Assembly (NCBI RefSeq): GCF_003997935.1
Contig: NZ_RZQL01000033.1
Location: 1 to 38,252, forward strand
Length of the DNA stretch: 38,252 nucleotides
Origin: Mesorhizobium sp. M7A.F.Ca.US.006.01.1.1
GTDB lineage: Bacteria > Pseudomonadota > Alphaproteobacteria > Rhizobiales > Rhizobiaceae
Direction of reading: 5' to 3'
A program made the position numbers and the translations under genes. Positions within the stretch are counted from its first letter, which is position 1. Each line of letters opens with the position of its first letter. Below the pieces are notes generated by a model. It saw only the letters and a list, made by a program, of their open reading frames with translations. It made no database searches and was not told where the DNA came from. Positions 25,724-33,958 of this stretch are shown one piece after another.

Positions 25724-26350
25724 TCCTCATGCTGTCCGACGAGGTGGTCTGCGGCTTCGGAGGCACCGGGAACTGGTTTGGTAGCCAGACATTTGGGATG
25801 GAACCGGACATGCTCTCGATCGCCGGGGGGCTTTCATCCGGTCACCTGCCCATTGGCGGCGTCATTATCTCGACAAGATTTATCAATGCGCCGCTGACGA
25901 GGCCCACAAGGTCGGCGTGTTCGGTCACGGTTTCACCTACTCCGGTCATCCGGTGATAGCGGCCGTCGCCGCCGAGGCGATCAGGATCTACAGCGAGATC
26001 GATTTCGTGACCCAGGCGCGTCGTCTCGGCGATCACTTGCATGGAGCCCTCGCGGACGCGCTCGGCGACCATCCGCTTGTCGGTGAAGCCCGCGGCCGCG
26101 GCTTCATCGCGGGGGTTCAGATCGTCGAGGATCGTGCGCCCGTCGCGTCTTCGCGCCCGAGCTGAGGATCGGCGATGTCGAGCGGCGGTGCCGCGAGCAC
26201 GGCGTCATGATCCGCAATATGGGAGAAGTGCTTGGAATCTGTCCGCCCTATATAATCACCGAAAGCGAGATCGACCCCTTGGTTGACGGCATTCGTTCTG
26301 CACTCGACGGCGCCGCTGCTGCGAATTCCCGGGTCGGTCGGGTGGCATGA
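25724..26350 (+). pseudogene. Class III aminotransferase fragment
   Basis: Frames in order: LMLSDEVVCGFGGTGNWFGS (Asp to PLP), MLSIAGGLSSGHLPIGGVII, HGFTYSGHPVIAAVAAEAIR, DFVTQARRLGDHLHGAL, LVGEARGRGFIAGVQIV, EHGVMIRNMGEVLGICPP and ESEIDPLVDGIRSAL. The N-terminal half is missing and two or more frameshifts are present. The Schiff-base Lys appears changed (IAGGLSSG where IAKGLSSG is expected). It is a different paralogue from the gene at 15678. Confidence 0.85.
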
Positions 26351-26454
26351 GTTCCAGCATTAAGACCGACTGCTTCACTTCAGTGGATATTATCGAGCAA
26401 ACGCTCACCCGAGGGGTGCACTTCATCCGTGTCCGGTACAAAACGTCACCCATG

Positions 26455-26708
26455 TCTCAGGTCGGGCACGCCGCTCGCCAACGACACCGAGTTCGGCCTC
26501 GCGGCCTACTTCTACACCGGCGATCTCGGTCGCGCCTTCCGCGTGATGGAAGGACTGAAGTACCGGCGTCAATGAAGGCCTGATCACCACGCCGGAGGTG
26601 CCGTTCCGCGGCGTCAAGGAATCGGGCCTCGGCAAGGAAGGCGGCCTCCAGGGCATCGTGGATTATCTCGACACCAAACATGTCTGCATCGGCGGTCTCG
26701 GCGTCTAG
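26455..26708 (+). pseudogene. Aldehyde dehydrogenase C-terminal fragment
   Basis: [30 protein letters not shown], then after a frame change [20 protein letters not shown] and [20 protein letters not shown] is the end of a succinate-semialdehyde dehydrogenase-like enzyme. Together with the aminotransferase fragment just upstream it suggests a lost GABA- or omega-amino-acid-degrading pair. Confidence 0.82.
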
Positions 26709-26761
26709 TGGTTCCCGCCTGACATAGGAGTCCAATCAGAGATTCCCTTTCTGGCCTGCGC

Positions 26762-27450
26762 GTGCGAGTCTGGCGCATGCGCACAGGAAGATCGTTCACC
26801 GTTTCGTCGGCCGATCGCGTCCGTCTGACGGCGCTGATCAGGGATCGCAACGCCCCGCAAAAGCATGTCTGGCGCGCCGAGATAGTGCTTTTGCCCGCCG
26901 ACGGCGTCGGCACCGGCGAGGTCATGCGCCGCATCGGCAAGTCGAAGACCGACGTCTGGCGCTGGCAGGAGCGCTTTGCCGCGGAAGGCTGTGACGGGCT
27001 GCTGCGCGACAAGACGCGACAGTGGCGCATTCCGCCGCTCGGTCCCGATGTCGGCGAGCGCGTCGTGGCACTGACGCTTGCCGATCCGCCGGGCGAGAGG
27101 ACCCACTGGACCGCCGACATGATGGCGCAAGCCGCCGCAATCAGCGCCAGCGCCGTCAGGCGCATCTGGAAGGCGCATGGTCTCGCACCCCACCGCTGGC
27201 GCCAGGTTCAAGCTCTCCAATGATCCGAAGTTCGTCGACAAGTTGCGCGCCGTCGTCGGCCTCTATCTCGATGCGCCGGCCCATGCCATCGTTCTGTCGG
27301 TCGATGAAAAGAGCCAGATCCGGCGCTCGACCGCACCCACCCGGCCTGCCGATGAAGAAGGGGCGGCTCGGTACGATGAGGCACGACTACAAGCGCAACG
27401 GCACCACCACCCTGTTCGCCGCCCTCAACGTCCACTATTGTCCCGTTGAC
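26762..27450 (+). pseudogene. IS630-family transposase, frameshifted
   Basis: N-terminal helix-turn-helix part ([60 protein letters not shown]) continues after a frame change as [20 protein letters not shown] and [12 protein letters not shown] (first catalytic Asp), then after a second frameshift as [20 protein letters not shown] and TTLFAALNV. The rest of the catalytic domain is missing beyond about 27440. Confidence 0.88.
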
Positions 27451-27533
27451 GAGAATATCATCTTAGTTGCTTGTAAAAATTTGTTCTCCACTTCCGTCTC
27501 CATCGTATCTCAGTCAACGCGATGGAGCAGGAA

Positions 27534-28193
27534 ATGACTACAAACATTGTGAAACTGGAAGAAGGCAGGGCAATCGGCTCTAATCGTGACGTGCCGCTGT
27601 CAGATCATGAGGCGGAAGCCCTAGGGCATCTTGCGGTGGCGCTGAGTGGCATTTCGACGACCATTCGGTCCGCCGCCTACAAACACGCGCTAAACTCTAG
27701 TCACGCGATGAAGCCCCTAAAGGAGACGGAGGACGCGCTTACCGACTACGACGCCTTGGCGAGGGCGGCGGGCCGAAAGCAGCCGAAAGCGGCGGAGGAG
27801 GACGACAGGAAGGGGGACGCCCTAGCGAGAGAGGCCGCCGCACAGGTCAGCAGGGTCGATCAGACCCGATCTTCCCGCTGGAGCAGACCGCGAAGGGTAC
27901 CGGTGGCATCAACGGACTACGTTCGGCAGGTGGTCATGGCAGATAGTCAGCTTGGAGCAGTGTCGGCACTGGTAAACGCGCGGCGAGTGGCTCCAGAACG
28001 CTTCCATGCTTCTGTTCCCAGTGTAGATAATAATCCGGATGCTCCGCTTCTGACCTCTTTTTCGGACTATCTGAGCAGGGTGTGCGGACTGGAGTCAAAG
28101 TCCCGCGAAGGCGTTCTCCTGGGCAGCCGCCGCTTTCTGGATTGGTTCCATCACCACCATTCCCGGCCAAGCCCTCGGCGCGTTGACGGCTGA
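27534..28193 (+). CDS. Hypothetical protein, chimeric: unknown N terminus joined to an integrase fragment
   Basis: 219 residues from ATG 27534, with GGAG-CAGGAA directly upstream; the ATG at 27522 has no site. Residues 1-100 ([40 protein letters not shown]) are acidic/helical and not recognised. From about residue 170 the sequence [20 protein letters not shown] then [12 protein letters not shown] resembles the N-terminal SAM-like domain of tyrosine recombinases. The frame then breaks at the next recombinase block. Probably a gene remnant fused to an integrase relic; may not be functional. Confidence 0.4.
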   Translation: MTTNIVKLEEGRAIGSNRDVPLSDHEAEALGHLAVALSGISTTIRSAAYKHALNSSHAMKPLKETEDALTDYDALARAAGRKQPKAAEEDDRKGDALAREAAAQVSRVDQTRSSRWSRPRRVPVASTDYVRQVVMADSQLGAVSALVNARRVAPERFHASVPSVDNNPDAPLLTSFSDYLSRVCGLESKSREGVLLGSRRFLDWFHHHHSRPSPRRVDG

Positions 28194-28345
28194 GCATGTC
28201 CTTGCCGCTGTCGAACATCGGCTGTCACTATCGGCGACCTCCGGTACCCGCACCGGCAGCAACTTCTCACATCGTATTGGGCTGGCCACCACGACCAGAA
28301 TCTCGCGCGCGTCGTCCCCAGGACGCCCCACTGGCGTTTGGCTCA
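28035..28345 (+). pseudogene. Tyrosine recombinase (integrase) fragment
   Basis: Three frames in order: [19 protein letters not shown], then [20 protein letters not shown] and LSLSATSGTRT, then GHHDQNLARVVPRTPHWRLA. These match the N-terminal part of rhizobial phage-type integrases. The catalytic domain is absent; the sequence switches to an unrelated protein at about 28345. Confidence 0.7.
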
Positions 28346-28538
28346 TCTAACCCTCGAACTCGGCTACGGCCCGTCGACGGTCTTCTTCACATGGGTCGGA
28401 TTCGACGAAATGGACGAGGTCACAGGCGACGGCCATGCTGAACTGCTCGACGACGGCTCCATCGACATCACCTTCTATCACAACGGCGACGAGGCAATCC
28501 TCAAGGCCAAACGGGACACTTCTTCAACGGCCTGCTAG
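28338..28538 (+). pseudogene. Fragment of a small conserved hypothetical protein
   Basis: TVFFTWVGFDEMDEVTGDG, AELLDDGSIDITFYHNGDEA then ILKAKRD matches the C-terminal part of a small rhizobial protein family with the pattern FTWEGFDEMDEVSGDG. Function unknown. Its N terminus is lost at the junction with the integrase fragment. Confidence 0.5.
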
Positions 28539-28777
28539 GAGATCCGTGTTCGCCTTGCGCTGACAAAGAAGCTCACACATGACGTCCGGGAGACGATGCT
28601 GGCAAATGGTCTGGCTGAAGCATTCCACCCACAATACCAAAGCCCGTCCCGATCCAAAGCGCTTCTAAGCACTCCACCTCAGGCGCAAGGCCGGTTGGCC
28701 AGTGCATCTTCTTGGTCCGCCGGAAGAGAACCCCGCCCGACAATAGCTTCATGAGGTCTTGCGCTGCAGTGTCGACC

Positions 28778-28804
28778 GTAAAAAAGGGCGCGCGAGGCGC
28801 CCTT
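28778..28804 (-). terminator. Rho-independent terminator of the S9 peptidase/OmpW operon
   Basis: AAGGGCGC (28784-28791) pairs with GCGCCCTT (28797-28804); on the minus strand the stem is followed by TTTTTT-AC. It lies about 40 bases after the OmpW stop. Confidence 0.85.
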
Positions 28805-28845
28805 CATTTAAACCGGCAGTCGGGAAGCAGACTTCACTCTGATAT

Positions 28846-29544
28846 TCAAAAGCGGTAGGTGACACCTGCGCCTATCAGCCAGGGATCGAGCTCCGCCTTC
28901 CCCGTCAGCTTCGCGCCGGTCACCGTGACGTCGAAGTCCGGCTTCAGGAAAAGCTTCTTCACGTCGAAGTTGAGGCCCCAGTGCTGGTCCACCATGTAGT
29001 CGAATCCGACCTGCAGCGCCGTGCCGAACGTGTTCTTCACCTTGAGAGCATCAGCGCTGCCAGTGTCCTGGTTGTAGAAGATCGTGTAGTTCACGCCGGC
29101 GCCGACATAAGGCTTGAACGCGCCGAGATCGGTAAAATGGTACTGCAACGTGAGTGTCGGCGGCAGCAGCCAAACTTTGCCGATGTTGCCCAACCCTCCG
29201 ATCGTCCCTTGGCCCGCGATGTTGGCATAAGTGGTACCGAGTATGAGTTCGGCGGCGATGTTGTCGGTGAAGAAATACGAGATATCGAGTTCCGGCGTCA
29301 CCGTGTCCGAATACGAAAGACCGGAGCCGGGAAGCGTATCAACGTAGCCCAGATCTTTCGTAACGACGCCCAACGCCCGCAGGCGGACCTGCCAAGGGAT
29401 TGGCGCTTCGGTGACCGAGGCTCCCGTCTCCGCCAGGACGGTCTCTGCTTGCGCAGGCTCCGCGGCGACGGCCTGCTGTCCCACCATGATCAGGGCCACC
29501 GCCGCTGCTGTTGCCCGCGCTACGCCCATTCGCGTTCTCGCCAT
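28846..29544 (-). CDS. OmpW-family outer membrane protein
   Basis: 232 residues from the ATG at 29544 (minus), with AAGGAG seven bases upstream; the open frame extends further upstream but not in a family-like way. Signal peptide MARTRMGVARATAAAVALIM ending near AVAAEPAQA. Then WQVRLRALGVVTKDLGYVDT, TPELDISYFFTDNIAAELIL, LLPPTLTLQYHFTDLGAFKP and YVGAGVNYTIFY are OmpW strands, and the protein ends in GVTYRF with a terminal Phe for barrel insertion. Eight-stranded barrels of this family are narrow pores for small hydrophobic compounds. It begins 38 bases after the S9 peptidase stop, in one operon ended by a terminator. Confidence 0.92.
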   Translation of the reverse strand: MARTRMGVARATAAAVALIMVGQQAVAAEPAQAETVLAETGASVTEAPIPWQVRLRALGVVTKDLGYVDTLPGSGLSYSDTVTPELDISYFFTDNIAAELILGTTYANIAGQGTIGGLGNIGKVWLLPPTLTLQYHFTDLGAFKPYVGAGVNYTIFYNQDTGSADALKVKNTFGTALQVGFDYMVDQHWGLNFDVKKLFLKPDFDVTVTGAKLTGKAELDPWLIGAGVTYRF

Positions 29545-29582
29545 GAGATTCACTCCTTGATGTTCAGAAAGGATGCACTGCA

Positions 29583-31745
29583 CTATTTCGTCTCCTGCTC
29601 GAATGAATTGTTGATGGACCTCAAATGCCCCTCTTGCGTTGCAACGCGTTCCGCCGTCTCCGGAGGGTGATCGTTGAAGCCGATTGCGCTGCGGAGAAAA
29701 TTGGTGCCTAGACTGATGAATGCGGCTTGCTCCCGATTGTCCTCGCCGCAGCCGTGCCCGCCTGCGCTGGCCTCGTAGAAGTAAGCGGGATAGCCAAGAG
29801 CCTGCAGTTTTGCGGCCATCTTGCGCGCATGGCCCGGATGGACGCGGTCGTCGCGTTTCGTGGTGGCGATCAGGATAGGCGGATAGGGCTGTCCCGGCGC
29901 TGCGGCGTGATAGGCGGAGATTTCCTTCAGGAAAGCCCAATCGTGAACCTTGTCCGGATCGCCATATTCGTCGATCCAGCTCGCGCCCGCCAAGAGCTTG
30001 GTGTAGCGACGCATGTCGATAAGCGGTGCTGTGCAGAACAGAGCCCCGAAATGCTCAGGATAGCGGGTCAGCATGTTTGCGATCAGCAGGCCGCCATTTG
30101 AGCCACCCTCGGCGGCAATCCGCCTCGGCAGGGTGATGCCCCTTCGCACGAGGTCGGAGGCAACGGCGGCGAAATCGTCGTGGGCGAGACGCTTGCCCTC
30201 CCTGCGCCCGGCTTCGTGCCAGCGGGTGCCGAACTCGCCGCCGCCGCGGATGTTCGCCTCGACACACGTGCCACCGCGCTCGAGCCACAGCTTGCCCAGC
30301 GGGGAGTTGTAGTAGGGCAGGAATGATACGCCGAACCCGCCATAAGCGGAAAGGTGAATCGGAGCATCTCCGTTCCCGTTCGCCGGACCAACCTGCGTAT
30401 AGGGGATCAGCTCATGATCGATAGAGACTGCCTCGTGGCGCGTGACCACCAGTCCGGATGCATCGAAATTCTCCGGGCTGCGCTTCAGGATTGCTGAAGC
30501 GCTGAGAGACGGCGCGGCATTCAGATCGAACAGCAAGAGCTGCGGCGGCGTGATCGGATCCTGAGCACAGATCAGGACCTCTCCATTGGTCTCGTGAACT
30601 GCCGCATCGAATGACCAGACGTCGACAGTACCTTCGGCGGGCAGGGTGTTCAGGACTCGGCGCGTCCATTCCTGGTGGCCGGGAGTGAACATCTCGAAAC
30701 GCGGTGCGAGATTGACGAGGTAAGAGATAATGAGCTTCCCGTCATTCCAGAAGAATGACTGCATGGAGCGCCTTTCCCCTGGTTGAAACAGGGTCTCAAA
30801 ACGGCGTCCGCCGGCGAGGAAAGTGGAAAGCGAGATGACGATCAGCGCGTCGGCGGGATGGGTGGTGCCTCCCACCGTCCAGGGCTTGCGCGGCCTTACC
30901 GCCAGCCAGTCGCCGAAGACCCGCCACGACGCGTCGCGAGGAAGATCGATCTGCCTCCTCGGCCCGCTCCTATCGCCGATCCAGCTGATCTTCTCGAAGA
31001 AGGCCGGCTGCTCGATGAACCAAAGGCGCTCGCTGCGGCCGGTGCGGTCCGAATGACCAGACACTTGGAAGCTTTCGAACCCGGCCTCGAAGATTGCCGG
31101 CGTGGTGAGGGGATCCGCGTCACGCTTCCACAGTCGAACTGTGCGCGCATAGCCGGAGCGGGTGGCCATGCCATTACCAAGCGCACTGGAAAGCAGAAGC
31201 GTGTCAGGGTCCAGCCAATTAACGTAGCCTTTGGCCTCGGGGAGGTTGAAGCCGTCGGCGACAAAGCTCAGAGAAATCAGGTCGAATTCGCGATGCACGA
31301 CCGCGTCGCTGCCGCCGCGCGACAGGCGCAGAACGGCTCTTTCCCGTCTCTCCGGCTCGATGGACGCGCCGTCCCAGATCCAGTCCTCTCCGTCGCTAGC
31401 CGCGAGAGCATCCAGATCGAGCAGTAGCTCCCATTGGGGATCCGCCTTCATGTAGGCGGCAAGGGTGGTCCGGCGCCACAGTCCGCGTGGATTACCGTCA
31501 TCTCGCCAGTAATTGTAGAGGTACTGACTACGGCGCGCGATCAGGGGAAGATTGTCGCGATTGTCGAAAATGGCTGTCAGAGCCGCGCGGTCGCGCTCGA
31601 ACTGCGTTCCACCGAAGTGCTTCAGAGTCCTTGCCGATTGGCCGGCGGCCCAGGCAAGTGCCCGCTCGCCCTCTACATCTTCAAGCCAGACATAGGGATC
31701 GTCGTCGGGAGCATCAAGCGTTGGACGGACATCAAATGCGTTCAT
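29583..31745 (-). CDS. Prolyl oligopeptidase family (S9) serine peptidase
   Basis: 720 residues, the normal length for S9A. N-terminal DPYVWLEDVEGERALAW is the family opening; residues about 70-400 form the seven-blade propeller that gates the active site. Catalytic triad: Ser in AAEGGSNGGLLIANML, Asp in TKRDDRVHPGHARKM and His in SAGGHGCGEDN. No signal peptide, so cytoplasmic, cutting short peptides. Start ATG overlaps by four bases the stop of a 33-codon ORF (31742-31843). A consensus NifA box and sigma-54 promoter lie upstream, so expression in nitrogen-fixing nodules is likely. A role in degrading peptides from host or bacteroid is a guess. Confidence 0.92.
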   Translation of the reverse strand: MNAFDVRPTLDAPDDDPYVWLEDVEGERALAWAAGQSARTLKHFGGTQFERDRAALTAIFDNRDNLPLIARRSQYLYNYWRDDGNPRGLWRRTTLAAYMKADPQWELLLDLDALAASDGEDWIWDGASIEPERRERAVLRLSRGGSDAVVHREFDLISLSFVADGFNLPEAKGYVNWLDPDTLLLSSALGNGMATRSGYARTVRLWKRDADPLTTPAIFEAGFESFQVSGHSDRTGRSERLWFIEQPAFFEKISWIGDRSGPRRQIDLPRDASWRVFGDWLAVRPRKPWTVGGTTHPADALIVISLSTFLAGGRRFETLFQPGERRSMQSFFWNDGKLIISYLVNLAPRFEMFTPGHQEWTRRVLNTLPAEGTVDVWSFDAAVHETNGEVLICAQDPITPPQLLLFDLNAAPSLSASAILKRSPENFDASGLVVTRHEAVSIDHELIPYTQVGPANGNGDAPIHLSAYGGFGVSFLPYYNSPLGKLWLERGGTCVEANIRGGGEFGTRWHEAGRREGKRLAHDDFAAVASDLVRRGITLPRRIAAEGGSNGGLLIANMLTRYPEHFGALFCTAPLIDMRRYTKLLAGASWIDEYGDPDKVHDWAFLKEISAYHAAAPGQPYPPILIATTKRDDRVHPGHARKMAAKLQALGYPAYFYEASAGGHGCGEDNREQAAFISLGTNFLRSAIGFNDHPPETAERVATQEGHLRSINNSFEQETK

Positions 31746-31843
31746 GTCCGGACAGCCTTCAGAAAGAAGGGATAGAGGCTTCCGTCGGCTCGGGAACGCT
31801 CAGTGTCGGTAGCGGCGCCCACATGTTCGAAAAGCGTGATCAT
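31742..31843 (-). CDS. Small ORF (33 codons) coupled to the S9 peptidase
   Basis: MITLFEHVGAATDTERSRAD then GSLYPFFLKAVRT, stop TGA overlapping the peptidase ATG as ATGA. GGAAG precedes its ATG by about nine bases. It lies inside the leader predicted from the sigma-54 promoter, and the initiation of the peptidase may depend on its translation. No family recognised. Confidence 0.4.
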   Translation of the reverse strand: MITLFEHVGAATDTERSRADGSLYPFFLKAVRT

Positions 31844-31894
31844 TGATGAGTTCTTCCAGTCGGTGCGGCATCGCAGTGCTTTTGCGCATAGGGC

Positions 31895-31911
31895 CGCAAC
31901 CTTCGTGCCAA
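31895..31911 (-). promoter_or_regulatory. Sigma-54 (-24/-12) promoter of the S9 peptidase/OmpW operon
   Basis: Minus strand TTGGCACGAAGGTTGCG: GG at 31909-31908, ten bases, GC at 31897-31896, a full match to TGGCACG-N4-TTGC. Transcription would start near 31884, about 40 bases before the small ORF. Confidence 0.85.
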
Positions 31912-31956
31912 CTGGGAAAATCGTTTCGGAACAATGCGATCGCTCTGGAAGCGTTG

Positions 31957-31972
31957 TGTCACATGTCCGACA
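31957..31972. promoter_or_regulatory. NifA upstream activator sequence
   Basis: TGTCACATGTCCGACA fits TGT-N10-ACA. Its centre lies about 80 bases upstream of the predicted start, a usual distance for NifA. Confidence 0.78.
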
Positions 31973-32311
31973 TCGTCGAGAATCCGACAACGAGTGCTCC
32001 TCCTAATCACCGGATCAACCTCCGGCGCCAGTCGTGGACACTGTGCAGAACTCGAGAAGTGAAGCTCATTGGAGTGAACCTGGTTGACGCCCAACATCTT
32101 CGCTCTGGAGCGCTTCACGCACACGGATTCATGGCAGACACCATGATGCGATCGATGCTGTTAGAGACCAAGCTGGCTGCGCCTGTGAGTTTCAGCCGCC
32201 AGCTGGAAGCAGCGGAGTTCTGAGGAGAAGGGTGGGGGGCCCAAGCCCTGCCGCAATCTTGGCCTGCACCGTCCCCTTGATTGTTGTGGGTCAACGTCTG
32301 CCTGCCCGCTG
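31973..32311. other. About 340 bases without a recognised gene
   Basis: The plus-strand frame 31843-32223 overlaps the sigma-54 promoter and has no family signature. Probably flanking DNA of the ScpB fragment. Confidence 0.4.
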
Positions 32312-32455
32312 AATTTGGCACGCCTTACACCTACGTCACGACCAAGACCTTCCTGTTGCACTTCGGCCTCGACACACTGCGGGATTTGCCCGATTTCGAG
32401 GCGATTGAGGTTGCCGCGCTGCTCAGCAAGGAGAAGCTGCTGGCGGGCGATACTC
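32312..32455 (+). pseudogene. ScpB (segregation and condensation protein B) C-terminal fragment
   Basis: GTPYTYVTTKTFLLHFGLDT, LRDLPDFEAIEVAALLSKEK and LLAG match the end of ScpB winged-helix domain 2 of alphaproteobacteria. The N-terminal three-quarters of the gene are not present. ScpB is a housekeeping chromosome protein, so this is a captured fragment. Confidence 0.72.
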
Positions 32456-32820
32456 CCATCGGGCTGGTGAGTGGTGGAGGAGGTGAGGAGCGACACTCCA
32501 AGGCCAGGACGGGCTAGCGCAGCAGATACATGGAAGTAATCGCTTGATATGAGCGGTTGAGAGTCGAATCAGGGAACTATGCGATCACTATCGATAAGAG
32601 GTGGCAATATCGATCGTGATTGTATCGGGCCACTCTACGGCGAAGGAGGCGGCAACTTGTGTCTCCGACCCGAAACGATTACCTTGCGGCCATTATGAGC
32701 AAGCATTTGGCATCCGTCTTGACGACGTGAACGCGCCCTGCAGCGTACAGCTGGACGACGCGGCGCTGGCCGATTGCTTTGCGGATCTCGATTTGGCCAA
32801 GCAGCATCCCGCTCATGTCA
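32456..32820. other. Region with protein-like frames on both strands, unassigned
   Basis: The plus-strand frame (from 32601) and the minus-strand frame (to 32915) both look coherent and GC-biased at the third position, so strand cannot be chosen. Neither gave a family. The stretch 32583-32627 holds an imperfect inverted repeat (ATCACTATCGAT / ATCGATCGTGAT). Confidence 0.35.
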
Positions 32821-32939
32821 GCGCCTTTCTCGGCGAGGTCCCTCTCGCCCAGCAAGTCGAGTTCGCAACCGCGCACCACATTCGCGGTCGACGAGATGAA
32901 GGCTTTTGCCGCCAAGTTCTCTGCCTGGTCCGGCGAAAG

Positions 32940-33730
32940 CTATCCGCTCGCCGCATAATGGCTGGACATGATAGCCGACGCCCGTCCCGAATGGCGGCGG
33001 CTTTTTCGTATTATATCGACCTGATCGACAAGATGCGGCGGAACAGGGGTCCACGTGCGATGCGGCCAAAGCGGATCCAGCTCTCGAGCGCGACTACGGG
33101 GTAGGTGTGGTCGCTGGAGCCGCGGCCGACCTCGACCTCGCGCCAGCCGGTCTTGCCGCGCAGGGTGACCAGCAGCCCTTGCCGTCAAAAATCTCGATCC
33201 AGCTGGCGCCATCGCTGTTGTCGTCGCGCATGACGTCGAGACCGACGATCTCGGAGCGCCGCAGGCCGCCGCCACAGCCCAGGAGCAAAATAGCGCGGTC
33301 GCGCAGGCCCTGAGGTCGTGGCCGAGCGTGGCGATCATCGCCAGCAGATCGTCGCCAGGACCGCCTCTTTCTGCCGCGGTGGCTTTGCGTGCTTGCGGCG
33401 AATGCCGGCAAGAACCTTATAGATATGCCGCTCCGCGCGGTCCAACGGCCGGCCGCGCTGGGTAAAGTTCCAGGCGAGGCCGGAAAGCCGCCGCTCGATG
33501 GTCGCAAACTAAAGGGCAGGGGCGCCACGCTTCGGATCGCCGGCGGCGGTGCCCGAGGCACAGGCGCTGATATTGAGCCTGATCACCTTCGAGCCCGGAG
33601 GCAGGGGATCGAAGCCAGCGCGCCGGCACCAGGAGGAAAAATGCCGCCAATCCTTGGGGTAGGCGTCGCGCGTGTTCTCCGAGGTGGCGTTGTAGCCCCT
33701 CGCGGTCTCGACCAGTTCCTGGACATGCGC
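32940..33730 (-). pseudogene. Tyrosine recombinase (integrase), frameshifted
   Basis: On the minus strand, frames in order: AYPKDWRHFSSWCRRAGFDP, VIRLNISACASG, RRLSGLAWNFTQRGRPLDRA, HIYKVLAGIRRKHAKPPRQK, LRDRAILLLGCGGGLRRSEI (catalytic Arg region), VGLDVMRDDNSDGASWIEIF. At least three frameshifts; the HxxR and Tyr parts are not recognisable. Similar to site-specific integrases of rhizobial accessory elements. Confidence 0.78.
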
Positions 33731-33734
33731 CGGG

Positions 33735-33935
33735 ACTCTTTGAGCCGGGTCTCCATCTCCTTGTAGAGCTTGTCAAGCTCGCCATCGACTGGCTTCAGGT
33801 CGTCGATTGAACATTGCGTCATCATAGGCTTTGTGCCTTGTTGTAGCAGGCATCGTCCGTTCGCGCGGCGGACACAGACATCACCGTCGCTGAGCCGAGA
33901 ACGACGGTAAAAGAAAATGCACTCACTGACTTCAT
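33735..33935 (-). pseudogene. LprI-like (DUF1311) secreted protein, truncated and frameshifted
   Basis: From the ATG at 33935 (minus): signal peptide MKSVSAFSFTVVLGSATVMS ending at VSAA, then DDACYNKAQS; a frameshift near 33825 leads to MTQCSIDDLKPVDGELDKLY and KEMETRLKE, the DUF1311 pattern of lysozyme-inhibitor LprI. The rest is replaced by the integrase relic at about 33735. It starts 24 bases after the autotransporter stop, so it was probably the second gene of that operon. Confidence 0.7.
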
Positions 33936-33958
33936 AACCAATCTCTTTTGCGGGTGAT

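Noticed and set aside
29545..29940. N-terminal extension of the OmpW frame to 29940
   Set aside because: The extension overlaps the peptidase gene in another frame; a signal peptide and a strong ribosome binding site support the start at 29544.
32583..32627. Imperfect inverted repeat ATCACTATCGAT / ATCGATCGTGAT as an operator
   Set aside because: No gene can be placed next to it with confidence.
32601..33104. Plus-strand open frame of 167 codons
   Set aside because: Its second half overlaps the minus-strand integrase relic and no family is recognised; a competing minus-strand frame looks equally plausible over the first half.
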